From Corynebacterium mycetoides (GTDB taxonomy: Bacteria; Actinomycetota; Actinomycetes; Mycobacteriales; Mycobacteriaceae): a stretch of 64,000 nucleotides of DNA. Shown piece after piece: positions 36,788 through 44,811 of the stretch. The notes under the pieces were generated by a model. That model was not told where the DNA came from and did not search any database. It was given only the letters and a program-made list of their open reading frames with translations. The stretch is taken from NCBI RefSeq assembly GCF_900103625.1, contig NZ_LT629700.1:62001-126000 (forward strand), given 5' to 3'. Within the stretch, counting starts at the first letter, position 1. Each line of letters begins with the position of its first letter. The position numbers and the translations under genes were made by a program.

Positions 36788-38275
36788 CTAGGCGACCGAC
36801 GTCGACCAAGTATGCACCGGCGCGCCGGTCGCCTGGTTTTCCAGATATTTCCGCAGGACCCGCGCGAGCGCCTCCTCGCGCTGCGGGGTGTCGGGCCGCG
36901 ACCCGGCGCCGGCCTCCGTGAGGGCGGCGAGCTGCCACGTCGCCCCGTTTTGGCGGGTGACCACGCGGCCTTCGATGATGCCGAGATAGTCGTCGATGCA
37001 GCCCTGGTGGACACCGAGTGCGGCCAGGCCGGAGCGGGCGTCGTCGAGCAAATGCTCCTTGACCAGCTCGCAGACGTCGATTCTGCCCAGCGTCGGCCAC
37101 TTCACGCGGGCCGTGAGGCCATCGCGCGCGCCGGCGATAAAATTCTCCTCCGCCGTGGCGAAGCTCATCCGGGACCACACCGGGCGCGTCTGCTCGCCGA
37201 GGAACTTCACCAGCCCGTAGTAGAAGGCCGCGTCCGCGATGATGTCCGCGGGCGTGGGCCCGGCGGGCAGCAGGCGGTTTTCCACGCGGATGTGGGACAG
37301 CTCGCCGTTGGGGTCGTAGATCGGGCGGTTCCAGCGCCACACCGTGCCGTTTTGCAGGTTGAGGTAGTGCAGGCCCGGGCTGTCCCCGGTCATGATCGGC
37401 TTCCCGGCCTCGACGCGCCCCTCCGGAAGCAGGGGGGAGAAGTAGCGCACGTTCTCCTCGAACAGGTCGAACACCGAGGTGATCCAGCGCTCGCCGAACC
37501 ACACGCGCGGGCGCACGCCCTGGTTGATCAGCTCCTGGGTGCGGGTGTCGATGGCCTGCTGGAAGACCGGGATGCGCGACTCGTGCCACAGGCGCCGCCC
37601 CATGAACAGCGGCGAGTTCGCGCCGACCGCGGCCTGCACGCCGGCGATCGCCTGCGAGGCGTTCCACGCGTCTGCGAAGCGGTTCGGCGCGACCTGCAGG
37701 TGCAGCTGCATGGAGGTGCACGTCGACTCGGTGGAGATGTCCTCGAAATCGTGGCGGTAGGACTCCATCCGGGAAACGTCGATATGCAGCAGCTCGCCGC
37801 GCGATTCCATCACCGAGTTGTTCAGGCCGCGGTAGCGGTGCTCGTTGGTGATCCAGCCCGGGTCCTCGAGAAACTCCGTGGTCATCGTGGGCAGCGTGCC
37901 GATCATGGCCACCTGCGTGCCGGCCCTTTCCGCGGCCCCGGCGACCTCGTCCAGGCGCTCGCGCAGCCGCGACTCCAGGGTGCGCAGCCCGTCGCCCTCG
38001 ATTGACTGCGGCGGCAGGTTCAGCTCCACGTTGTAGGAGCCGATCTCGGACTGGTACTCGCCGCTCAGCCGATCCAGCACCTCCCTGTTGCGGGGCGCGG
38101 GGCGCATGGATGAGTCGACAAGGTTGAGCTCGAGCTCGAGCCCGATCGTCCCCCTGTCCACGAACTCGGCCTCCTGGAGGTGGCGGTCGAACACCTCCAG
38201 CTCATCCTCGAGCCGCTTGCGGTAGGTCGTGCGCTGCCGAGGCGTGTAGCGGTCGGAGGAGATGGCGTCGCCCAT
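36788..38275 (-). CDS. Glutamate-cysteine ligase-like protein (GCS2 family)
   Basis: A 495-residue ATP-dependent carboxylate-amine ligase. The active-site segment DRGTIGLELELNLVD (residues 40-54), ELNLPPQSIEGDGLR, STCTSMQLHLQVAP and HIRVENRLLPAGPTPADIIADAAFYYGL match the GCS2 family. Candidate products are gamma-glutamylcysteine or another gamma-glutamyl amide; actinobacteria without glutathione use such enzymes in ergothioneine or unknown pathways. The ATG follows the pgi stop codon with no intervening base, so it is translated from the pgi mRNA. Confidence 0.8.
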   Translation of the reverse strand: MGDAISSDRYTPRQRTTYRKRLEDELEVFDRHLQEAEFVDRGTIGLELELNLVDSSMRPAPRNREVLDRLSGEYQSEIGSYNVELNLPPQSIEGDGLRTLESRLRERLDEVAGAAERAGTQVAMIGTLPTMTTEFLEDPGWITNEHRYRGLNNSVMESRGELLHIDVSRMESYRHDFEDISTESTCTSMQLHLQVAPNRFADAWNASQAIAGVQAAVGANSPLFMGRRLWHESRIPVFQQAIDTRTQELINQGVRPRVWFGERWITSVFDLFEENVRYFSPLLPEGRVEAGKPIMTGDSPGLHYLNLQNGTVWRWNRPIYDPNGELSHIRVENRLLPAGPTPADIIADAAFYYGLVKFLGEQTRPVWSRMSFATAEENFIAGARDGLTARVKWPTLGRIDVCELVKEHLLDDARSGLAALGVHQGCIDDYLGIIEGRVVTRQNGATWQLAALTEAGAGSRPDTPQREEALARVLRKYLENQATGAPVHTWSTSVA

Positions 38276-39907
38276 TTAACGCGCGTTCCTGTACCAGGCG
38301 ATCAGGGCGTCGGTGGAGGAGTCGCCTGTGTCTGGCTCCACCTCGCCGGAGACGGCGGCGGCGAGGTCGTTGGCCTGCTGCTTGCCCAGCTCAACGCCCC
38401 ACTGGTCGAAGGCGTTGATGTCCCAGATCGCCGACTCGGTGAACGTGATGTGCTCGTACAGCGCGATGAGCGCGCCGAGGGCGTGCGGCGTGAGCTCGTC
38501 GGCCAGGATCGTCGTCGTGGGGCGGTTGCCCGGCATGACCTTGTGGGGGGCCAGCTGCTTATCGACGCCCTCGGCGACGATCTCGGACTCCGTCTTCCCG
38601 AAGGCGAGCACCTTGGTCTGTGCGAACATGTTGCCCATCAGCAGGTCGTGCATGGAACCGGTGCCGTCCGCCGCCGGCAGATCCCGCTTCGGGGTGGCGA
38701 ACCCGATGAAGTCCGCCGGAACCATCGTCGTGCCCTGGTGGATGAGCTGGTAGAAGGCGTGCTGGCCGTTGGTGCCGGGCTCGCCCCAGAAGATCTCCCC
38801 AGTGGCGTAGCTCACCGGGCGCCCGTCGCGGGTGACGGACTTGCCGTTGGACTCCATGGTCAGCTGCTGCAGGTAGGCGGGGAAGCGGGCGAGGTCCTGG
38901 GAGTAGGGGAGCACGGCGTGGGTCTGCGCGCCGTGGAAGTTGCGGTACCACACGTTGATCAGGCCCATGAGCGCGGGAACGTTGCGCTCCACGGGTGTGG
39001 TGCGGAAGTGCTCGTCCACTGCGTGGAAGCCCTCTAGGAAACGCATGAAGTCGTTCGGGCCGATGACGGCCATGAGCGACAGGCCGATGGCGGAGGCCAC
39101 GGAGTAGCGCCCGCCGACCCAGTCCCAGAACGGGAACATGTTGGCGGTGTCGATGCCGAACTCGGCGACCTTCTCGGCGTTGGTGGACACGGCGACGAAG
39201 TGCTTGGCAATGACGGATTCGTCGCCGTCGAAACGCTCGAGCACCCAGCGCTTGGCGGCGTGCGCGTTGGCCAGCGTCTCCTGGGTGGTAAACGTCTTCG
39301 ACGCCACGATGAACAGTGTCTCCTCGGGCACGCAGCGCTCGAGGACGTTGACCATGTCGGCGGGGTCCACGTTGGAGACGAACTCGGCGGTAATGCCGGC
39401 GGTGGCGTACGAGCGCAGCGCCAGGGTGGCCATCGCGGGGCCGAGGTCGGAGCCGCCGATGCCGATGTTGACGACCTTTTTAATCCTGCCCTCCCGGCGC
39501 AGTTCAGTGGCGAAGTCGCGCATGCGGCCGAGCACCTCGTGCACGTCGGCCGCGGCGTCCTGGCCGTCGACGGTGAGCTCGGACCCGTCGGGCAGACGAA
39601 GCGCGGTGTGGAGGACGGCGCGGTCCTCCGTGGTGTTGATGTGGACCCCGGCGAACATGTCCTCGATGCGCCCGGCGAGGTCCGCTTCGCCCGCGAGGTC
39701 GACCAGGGCGGCGAGGACGGCGTCGTCGACAAGGTTCTTCGACAGGTCGACGTGCAGGCCGGCGGCGTCGAACGTGAGCTTGTCGGCGCGGTCGGGGTCG
39801 GCCGCGAACAGCTCGCGCAGGGTGAGCGGGTGCTCGTCGCGCAGCTTCTCGAGTGCGGCCCAGGCGGGTGTGGAGGTGATGTCGGTGGAACGAGGCGTTG
39901 CGGTCAT
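38276..39907 (-). CDS. pgi: Glucose-6-phosphate isomerase
   Basis: A 543-residue glycolytic enzyme. Family motifs are [21 protein letters not shown] (residues 155-175), [34 protein letters not shown], and the C-terminal active-site [10 protein letters not shown] with [15 protein letters not shown]. The histidine and glutamate of the catalytic sites are in the expected places. The ATG at 39905-39907 is taken instead of the GTG three codons earlier. GCS2 follows directly. Confidence 0.95.
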   Translation of the reverse strand: MTATPRSTDITSTPAWAALEKLRDEHPLTLRELFAADPDRADKLTFDAAGLHVDLSKNLVDDAVLAALVDLAGEADLAGRIEDMFAGVHINTTEDRAVLHTALRLPDGSELTVDGQDAAADVHEVLGRMRDFATELRREGRIKKVVNIGIGGSDLGPAMATLALRSYATAGITAEFVSNVDPADMVNVLERCVPEETLFIVASKTFTTQETLANAHAAKRWVLERFDGDESVIAKHFVAVSTNAEKVAEFGIDTANMFPFWDWVGGRYSVASAIGLSLMAVIGPNDFMRFLEGFHAVDEHFRTTPVERNVPALMGLINVWYRNFHGAQTHAVLPYSQDLARFPAYLQQLTMESNGKSVTRDGRPVSYATGEIFWGEPGTNGQHAFYQLIHQGTTMVPADFIGFATPKRDLPAADGTGSMHDLLMGNMFAQTKVLAFGKTESEIVAEGVDKQLAPHKVMPGNRPTTTILADELTPHALGALIALYEHITFTESAIWDINAFDQWGVELGKQQANDLAAAVSGEVEPDTGDSSTDALIAWYRNAR

Positions 39908-39946
39908 GGGTAACACGCTAGTTCAAAACCTGTCGCCAGGTAGGCC

Positions 39947-39952
39947 TAATAT
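39947..39952 (+). promoter_or_regulatory. -10 box TAATAT of the MhuD-like gene
   Basis: TAATAT ends six bases before the ATG at 39959, giving a leaderless or nearly leaderless mRNA. Confidence 0.5.
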
Positions 39953-39958
39953 GCAGGT

Positions 39959-40255
39959 ATGAGCATCGTGAAGATCAACGCAATTTCCGTGCCTGAGGGC
40001 GCGGGCGAGGAACTCGAGCGCCGTTTCGCCGCGCGCAAGCACGCGATCGACTCACAGCCCGGTTTCGAGGGCTTCGAGCTGCTGCGCCCGGTCAAGGGCG
40101 AGGACCGCTACTTCGTGGTCACCCGCTGGGCGGATCAGGAATCCTACGACGCGTGGTGGGAATCCGAGGGCCGTGGAGCGCACGGGGGCCACGGGGGCGA
40201 CCGCAAGCCCGTGGCCACGGGGGCGTCGCTGCTCGAGTTCGAGGTCGTGTTCTAG
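39959..40255 (+). CDS. mhuD: MhuD-type haem-degrading monooxygenase
   Basis: A 98-residue antibiotic-biosynthesis-monooxygenase-fold protein that is strikingly like M. tuberculosis MhuD: VKINAISVPEGAGEELERRF, QPGFEGFELLRPVKGEDRY and VATGASLLEFEVVF. The three key residues occupy the same numbers: Asn7, Trp66 and the haem ligand His75. MhuD converts haem to mycobilin, keeping the meso carbon and so releasing iron without CO. There is a small glycine-histidine-rich insertion (AHGGHGGDRK). No iron-uptake gene is adjacent, and no DtxR box was found by eye. Confidence 0.85.
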   Translation: MSIVKINAISVPEGAGEELERRFAARKHAIDSQPGFEGFELLRPVKGEDRYFVVTRWADQESYDAWWESEGRGAHGGHGGDRKPVATGASLLEFEVVF

Positions 40256-40286
40256 GCCTGTTATAGGTCTGTTCTAGGTCGGGCCG

Positions 40287-40580
40287 TCAGCCCAGCTTCC
40301 CGCGGCCGAGGCGCAGGAGGACCCCGGCCAGCGTGGGGCCCTCCTCTCCGAGCTCGTCGCGGAACTGGTTGATAATGGCCACCTCGCGGGTGTGCACCAG
40401 GCGCGTTCCGCCGGAGCCCATCCGCGTCTTGCCGATCGCCCGTGACACCTCCGAGCGGCGCTTCACGGCATCCAGAATCACCCGGTCGAGCCTGTCGATC
40501 TCCTTGCGGTATTCCTGGATCTCGGTGTCCGACAAGGGGTCGTCGGTACCGGAGGGCATGCGGATCTCGAACTCACTCAT
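40287..40580 (-). CDS. Chorismate mutase (AroQ type)
   Basis: A 97-residue all-helical chorismate mutase that makes prephenate for phenylalanine and tyrosine. EYRKEIDRLDRVILDAVKRRSEVSRAIGKTRM carries the active-site arginine and lysine spacing of AroQ. GTRLVHTREVAIINQFRDELG is the second helix and GVLLRLGRGKLG the short C-terminus, as in the free-standing actinobacterial enzyme that needs DAHP synthase as partner for full activity. Position between pgi and pcrA matches C. glutamicum, which supports the call. Confidence 0.85.
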   Translation of the reverse strand: MSEFEIRMPSGTDDPLSDTEIQEYRKEIDRLDRVILDAVKRRSEVSRAIGKTRMGSGGTRLVHTREVAIINQFRDELGEEGPTLAGVLLRLGRGKLG

Positions 40581-40588
40581 GGCTCGCC

Positions 40589-40624
40589 ATTATGCCACCC
40601 GTTATGCCACCCGTTATGCCACCC
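40589..40624. repeat. Three tandem copies of a 12-mer (GTTATGCCACCC)
   Basis: Two exact copies (40601-40624) are preceded by one with A in place of the first G (40589-40600). They lie between the chorismate mutase start and the pcrA promoter region. No function is apparent; slippage is a simple origin. Confidence 0.85.
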
Positions 40625-40665
40625 AGGGGGCCATGTCGGGTCGTGATTGTAGGGTTAGGGTCATC

Positions 40666-42984
40666 ATGAACACAGACATGAACACGGATCTGGTTTTGGG
40701 ACTCAACCCGCAGCAGGAAAAGGCCGTCACCCACCAGGGCGGACCCCTGCTCATCATCGCCGGCGCAGGGTCGGGCAAGACGGCGGTGCTCACCCGCAGG
40801 ATCGCCTACCTGCTGGGCGAGCGCGGCGTCGCCCCCTGGCAGATCCTGGCGATCACCTTCACCAACAAGGCCGCGGCGGAGATGAAGGAGCGCGTCGCGG
40901 ATCTGGTGGGCCCGGAGGCGCAGCGCATGTGGGTGGCCACCTTCCACTCGGTGTGCGTGCGCATCCTGCGCCAGCAGGCCCAGCTCGTGCCGGGGCTGAA
41001 CACCAACTTCACCATCTACGACTCGGACGATTCGCGCCGCCTCCTGGCCATGATCGCGAAAGACCGCAACCTGGATCTGAAGAAGTTCTCGGCGCGCACC
41101 CTGGCCAACGCGATTTCGAACCTGAAGAACGAGCTCGTCGGCCCGGAGGAGGCAGCCGCCCGGGCGGAGCGCACCCGCAACCCCTTCGATCTCACCGTCG
41201 CCGGGGTGTTCGCGGAGTACCAGGCCAGCCTGCGCCGGGCCAACGCGCTCGACTTCGACGACTTGATCGGTGAGGTCGTGCGCATTTTCAAGGAGCACCC
41301 CCAGGTTGTCGAGTACTACCGCCGCCGCTTCCGGCACGTGCTGGTGGACGAGTACCAGGACACCAACCACGCCCAGTACGAGCTCATCCACACGCTCGTG
41401 GGCGACGGCCCGGACGCGCCCGAGCTGGCGGTCGTAGGCGATTCTGATCAGTCCATCTACGCGTTCCGCGGGGCGACGATACGCAACATCGAGGAGTTCG
41501 AGCGCGACTACCCCAACGCGACCACGGTCATGCTGGAGCAGAACTACCGCTCCACCCAAAACATCCTCAGCGCCGCCAACGCGGTCATCGCGCAGAACGA
41601 GGGCCGGCGGCCGAAGAAGCTCTGGACGGCGCACGGGGAGGGGGACCGGATCGTGGGCTACGTTGCGGACAACGAGCACGATGAGGCCCGCTTCGTCGCC
41701 TCCGAGATCGACCGGCTGGCGGACGAGGGCACCGCCTACAGCGACATCGCGGTGATGTACCGCACCAACAACGCGTCCCGCGCGCTGGAAGACATCTTCA
41801 TCCGCTCCGGCATTCCGTACAAGGTCGTCGGCGGCACCCGGTTCTACGAGCGCCGCGAGATCCGCGACATAGTGGCCTACATGAAGGTCATCGACAACCC
41901 GGACGACACGGTGAGCCTGCGCCGCATCGTCAACGTGCCCAAGCGCGCGATCGGGGACAAGGCCCAGGCGATGGTGGCGCTACACGCCCAGAACACAGGC
42001 GTGAGCTTCGGCCGCGCGCTTGTCGACGCCGCCGCGGGCGAGGTCAGCATGCTCGCCGCCCGCTCCACAAACGCGATCGCTGGTTTCGTCGAGCTTATCG
42101 ACGGCCTCCGGGCCGAACTGCCCGAGATGAAAAACGAGGTCACCGGGATGCCGGATCTGGGCCAGCTGGTCAACCGCATCCTGGAGGTGACGGGCTACCG
42201 CGCCGAGCTCGAGGCGTCGAACGACCCGCAGGACGGCTCCCGGTTGGACAACCTCAACGAGCTGGTGTCGGTCGCGCGCGAGTTCTCCTCGGAGGCGGCC
42301 AACCAGATCGCCTACATGAGCCAGGAGGAGCTCGACAGCGCCCTGGCCGAGGGCGAGCCCATGCCGGGGTCGCTGCAGGCGTTTTTGGAGCGCGTGTCCC
42401 TCGTGGCGGACGCGGACCAGCTGCCGGACAACGACCAGGGCGTGGTCACGCTGATGACGTTGCACACCGCCAAGGGCCTCGAGTTTCCCTACGTGTTTGT
42501 CACCGGGTGGGAGGACGGGCAGTTCCCGCACCTGCGCGCGCTCGGGGATCCCGCCGAACTGGCGGAGGAGCGCCGCCTGGCGTATGTGGGCATCACCCGC
42601 GCCAAGAAGCGCCTCTACCTCACGCGCGCGATGCTGCGCTCGTCGTGGGGTTCCCCGGTGACCAACCCCGCCAGCCGCTTCCTGACCGAGATCCCGGAGG
42701 ATCTCGTCGACTGGCGCCGGGTGGAGCCGGAGCGCTCCATGGTCACCGACGCGTGGGGCACGCCGAGGCGCCGCCCGTCGAGAAGCGGCACCCGCACTGG
42801 CGCAAAGGTGAACAAGAACCTGGACCTCGCGCCAGGCGACCGCGTCAACCACGCCAAGTACGGCCTCGGCACTGTCACAGCCGTCGAGGGCTCCGGCGTG
42901 CGCGAGACGGTGACGATTGACTTCGGCTCCTCTGGCACCGTCCGCCTCATGCTCATCGGGGGAGTCCCGATGGAAAAACTCTAG
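40666..42984 (+). CDS. pcrA: ATP-dependent DNA helicase PcrA/UvrD
   Basis: A 772-residue SF1A helicase. Q motif LNPQQEKAVTH, Walker A IAGAGSGKTAVLTRR (Lys38), motif Ia ITFTNKAAAEMKERV, Walker B LVDEYQDTNHAQYE, motif III VVGDSDQSIYAFRGA, motif IV LEQNYRS, motif V TLHTAKGLEFPYVF and motif VI YVGITRAKKRLYL are all present. The Tudor-like C-terminal domain (GDRVNHAKYGLGTVTAVEGSG) binds RNA polymerase in relatives. It unwinds DNA in excision repair and removes RecA. The ATG at 40666 is used, and another ATG lies four codons later; TAGGGT elements upstream may be the -10. Confidence 0.95.
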   Translation: MNTDMNTDLVLGLNPQQEKAVTHQGGPLLIIAGAGSGKTAVLTRRIAYLLGERGVAPWQILAITFTNKAAAEMKERVADLVGPEAQRMWVATFHSVCVRILRQQAQLVPGLNTNFTIYDSDDSRRLLAMIAKDRNLDLKKFSARTLANAISNLKNELVGPEEAAARAERTRNPFDLTVAGVFAEYQASLRRANALDFDDLIGEVVRIFKEHPQVVEYYRRRFRHVLVDEYQDTNHAQYELIHTLVGDGPDAPELAVVGDSDQSIYAFRGATIRNIEEFERDYPNATTVMLEQNYRSTQNILSAANAVIAQNEGRRPKKLWTAHGEGDRIVGYVADNEHDEARFVASEIDRLADEGTAYSDIAVMYRTNNASRALEDIFIRSGIPYKVVGGTRFYERREIRDIVAYMKVIDNPDDTVSLRRIVNVPKRAIGDKAQAMVALHAQNTGVSFGRALVDAAAGEVSMLAARSTNAIAGFVELIDGLRAELPEMKNEVTGMPDLGQLVNRILEVTGYRAELEASNDPQDGSRLDNLNELVSVAREFSSEAANQIAYMSQEELDSALAEGEPMPGSLQAFLERVSLVADADQLPDNDQGVVTLMTLHTAKGLEFPYVFVTGWEDGQFPHLRALGDPAELAEERRLAYVGITRAKKRLYLTRAMLRSSWGSPVTNPASRFLTEIPEDLVDWRRVEPERSMVTDAWGTPRRRPSRSGTRTGAKVNKNLDLAPGDRVNHAKYGLGTVTAVEGSGVRETVTIDFGSSGTVRLMLIGGVPMEKL

Positions 42985-42989
42985 ATGTC

Positions 42990-43712
42990 TTAGATGGTGA
43001 TGCCCTGGCGCCCCAGCCAGACCTGCGGGTCGACCTGGTTGACGCCGTCCGGCTTGATCTCGAAGTGGAGGTGCGGGCCCGTGGAGCGCCCCTCGTTGCC
43101 GATGGTGGCGATCTGCTCCCCGGCGGTGACGCGCTGGCCGATGCTCACGTTGTAGTGGCGCATGTGGCCGTAGACGGAGACCTCCCCGCCGTCGTGGCGG
43201 ATCACGACCCAGTTGCCGAAGCCCTGCGCGGGGCCCGCGTTGATGACGGTGCCGTCCATGACCGCGTAGATGGGGGTTCCGGCGTCGTTGGCGATGTCCA
43301 TTCCCTGGTGCATGCGTCCCCAGCGCTGGCCGAAGCCGGAGCTGACGCGTCCTGTCGAGGGGGTGACCACGGTGCGCCCGTCCGCCGTCTGGCCCGTTTG
43401 GTAGACGACGGCGTCTTCGCCGGCGGGCGGGACGATCTGGATGGTTTCGGGCGGGAGGTTGAGGAGCTGTTCCTCCGCGCGCGGGTCGTAGACCACGGAG
43501 TGGTCGCCCGCCGTGACGGTGGCGCCGGTGGTGAAAATCTGTGCCGCGGCGACCGCAAGCGCGCCGGCGATTTCGACGTCGCTGTTGACGGGCGACCCGT
43601 CGAGGTTGACGGTCGGGGCCGCGAGGGCGTGGGCGGGGGCGGCGGTGAGTGTGGCGGCTGCGACGACTGAGGCGATTGAGGCGACTGCGGCGCTAAGCAG
43701 GGGTCGTTTCAT
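42990..43712 (-). CDS. Secreted M23 (LytM) family endopeptidase
   Basis: A 240-residue exported protein: signal peptide KRPLLSAAVASIASVVAAATL ending at AHA about residue 30, a variable spacer, then a complete LytM domain. Zinc ligands sit in RMHQGMDIAND (His and Asp) and GPHLHFEIKPDG (HxH). The catalytic histidine is in YGHMRHYN. It should cut peptide cross-bridges of peptidoglycan at daughter-cell separation or growth. It has its own leaderless promoter and is followed on the same strand by nothing (pcrA ends five bases away, convergent). A second M23 gene lies upstream. Confidence 0.88.
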   Translation of the reverse strand: MKRPLLSAAVASIASVVAAATLTAAPAHALAAPTVNLDGSPVNSDVEIAGALAVAAAQIFTTGATVTAGDHSVVYDPRAEEQLLNLPPETIQIVPPAGEDAVVYQTGQTADGRTVVTPSTGRVSSGFGQRWGRMHQGMDIANDAGTPIYAVMDGTVINAGPAQGFGNWVVIRHDGGEVSVYGHMRHYNVSIGQRVTAGEQIATIGNEGRSTGPHLHFEIKPDGVNQVDPQVWLGRQGITI

Positions 43713-43720
43713 GGTGTCAC

Positions 43721-43749
43721 AATGTATCGCCACCGCCGCGGACCGGCAA
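43721..43749 (-). promoter_or_regulatory. Promoter of the first M23 endopeptidase gene
   Basis: A -35 TTGCCG (43744-43749), 17-bp spacer and -10 TACATT (43721-43726) lie on the minus strand. The ATG is eight bases beyond, so the mRNA should be leaderless. Confidence 0.65.
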
Positions 43750-43887
43750 CGGTCTGACGTGCGGTTTTGTCGAATCCCTGTTCCCCGGAGCGGGAAACGG
43801 CCAGCGTACCGGCGGTGTTACTGGTGTGAAAGTTGTTAACTACTGAGGTTGGCGAGGGGGTGGAGCGTTCTACCCCCGTTCAACCAG

Positions 43888-44619
43888 TTAGAGCGTGATG
43901 CCGCGGGCGGCGAGCCACGGAACCGGATCAACCGGAGTGTTCCCGTCGGGGTGAACCTCGAAGTGGAGGTGGGTGCCGGTGGAGAAGCCGCGGTTGCCCA
44001 TGCCGGCGATCTTCTGCCCGGCCTTCACGCGCTCGCCGACGGCGACGTCGAGGGTCTCCATGTGGCCGTAGACGGTGATGGTGCCGTCGTCGTGAAGCAG
44101 GCGGATCCACTGGCCGTAACCCTGCGCGGGGCCGGAGTCGAGGACAGTGCCGTCAAGAACGGCGAGGATCGGGGTGTTGGTCACGTTGGCGATGTCGATG
44201 CCAGCGTGGAACGCGCCCCAGCGCGAGCCGAAACCCGAGGTGAAAGCGCCCTCCGCCGGCTTCGCCGACATCGGGGCGCGCAGCAGCTCATCGGCCTGGG
44301 CAACGAGCTCAGAGTGCTGCACAGCCTTGTTGAGTTGGTCTGAGAGGTTCTCCACCGGCTTGTACTCTGCGATGGCGAGGATCTGCGGCGCGGCGTCGGC
44401 GGAAGAAAGCTGGGTATCTACGGCATCGGTGTCAGCCGCAAGCTCGAAGTCGACGGTGGGCTCGTTGGCCTTGTCGGACTGGATTGCTGCTGCAGCTGCG
44501 CCGGAAACGCCGGCGGTGGACACGGCACCCGTTGCGACGGCGACGAGAGCGACGCGTCCCTTGTTGGGGGACTTCTTGCGGTGCTTGCCGCCTGTGCGTG
44601 CCTTCGTGGAATTGAACAT
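43888..44619 (-). CDS. Secreted M23 (LytM) family endopeptidase, second copy
   Basis: A 243-residue exported protein with a long basic start (KARTGGKHRKKSPNKGR), a hydrophobic segment VALVAVATGAVSTAGVSGAAAAA, a spacer of about 80 residues with a short coiled-coil (EYKPVENLSDQLNKAVQHSELVAQADELL), and a LytM domain. Zinc ligands are AFHAGIDIANVT and GTHLHFEVHPDG; YGHMETLDV holds the third histidine. It is related to the neighbouring copy in the catalytic domain (GPAQG[FY]G[NQ]W) but not in the spacer. AGAGGA lies five bases before the ATG. The leader is about 65 nt. Confidence 0.88.
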   Translation of the reverse strand: MFNSTKARTGGKHRKKSPNKGRVALVAVATGAVSTAGVSGAAAAAIQSDKANEPTVDFELAADTDAVDTQLSSADAAPQILAIAEYKPVENLSDQLNKAVQHSELVAQADELLRAPMSAKPAEGAFTSGFGSRWGAFHAGIDIANVTNTPILAVLDGTVLDSGPAQGYGQWIRLLHDDGTITVYGHMETLDVAVGERVKAGQKIAGMGNRGFSTGTHLHFEVHPDGNTPVDPVPWLAARGITL

Positions 44620-44673
44620 GCAGTCCTCTTTGTTCGTCCGCGGTTTCGGTATTGCCACAGGATTGTGACCTCT

Positions 44674-44721
44674 CCGTTACTTACGAAGGGACACTGTAAC
44701 GGTTTGGTCAAGGCATGGCAA
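44674..44721 (-). promoter_or_regulatory. Promoter and possible operator of the second M23 gene
   Basis: A -35 TTGCCA (44716-44721), 17-bp spacer and -10 TACAGT (44693-44698) lie on the minus strand. A perfect inverted repeat CCGTTAC-N15-GTAACGG (44674-44702) overlaps the -10 and start point. GTAAC is the core of MtrA sites, but those are usually direct repeats, so the binder is unknown. Confidence 0.6.
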
Positions 44722-44811
44722 GCCAAGTGCCGATTTTGGATATCCCAATATATGTGCGAAACGTTACATCGCTCTCACCGGGGGCTTTCCGGGTGTGGGA
44801 CAATAGCGCCG

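Noticed and set aside
36788..38275. Calling the GCS2 protein EgtA (ergothioneine pathway)
   Set aside because: No egtB, egtC or egtD is nearby, and the family alone does not fix the substrate, so no symbol is given.
43856..43877. GGGGGT...ACCCCC hairpin downstream of the second M23 gene
   Set aside because: Six-bp stem and no T-tract; too weak to call a terminator.
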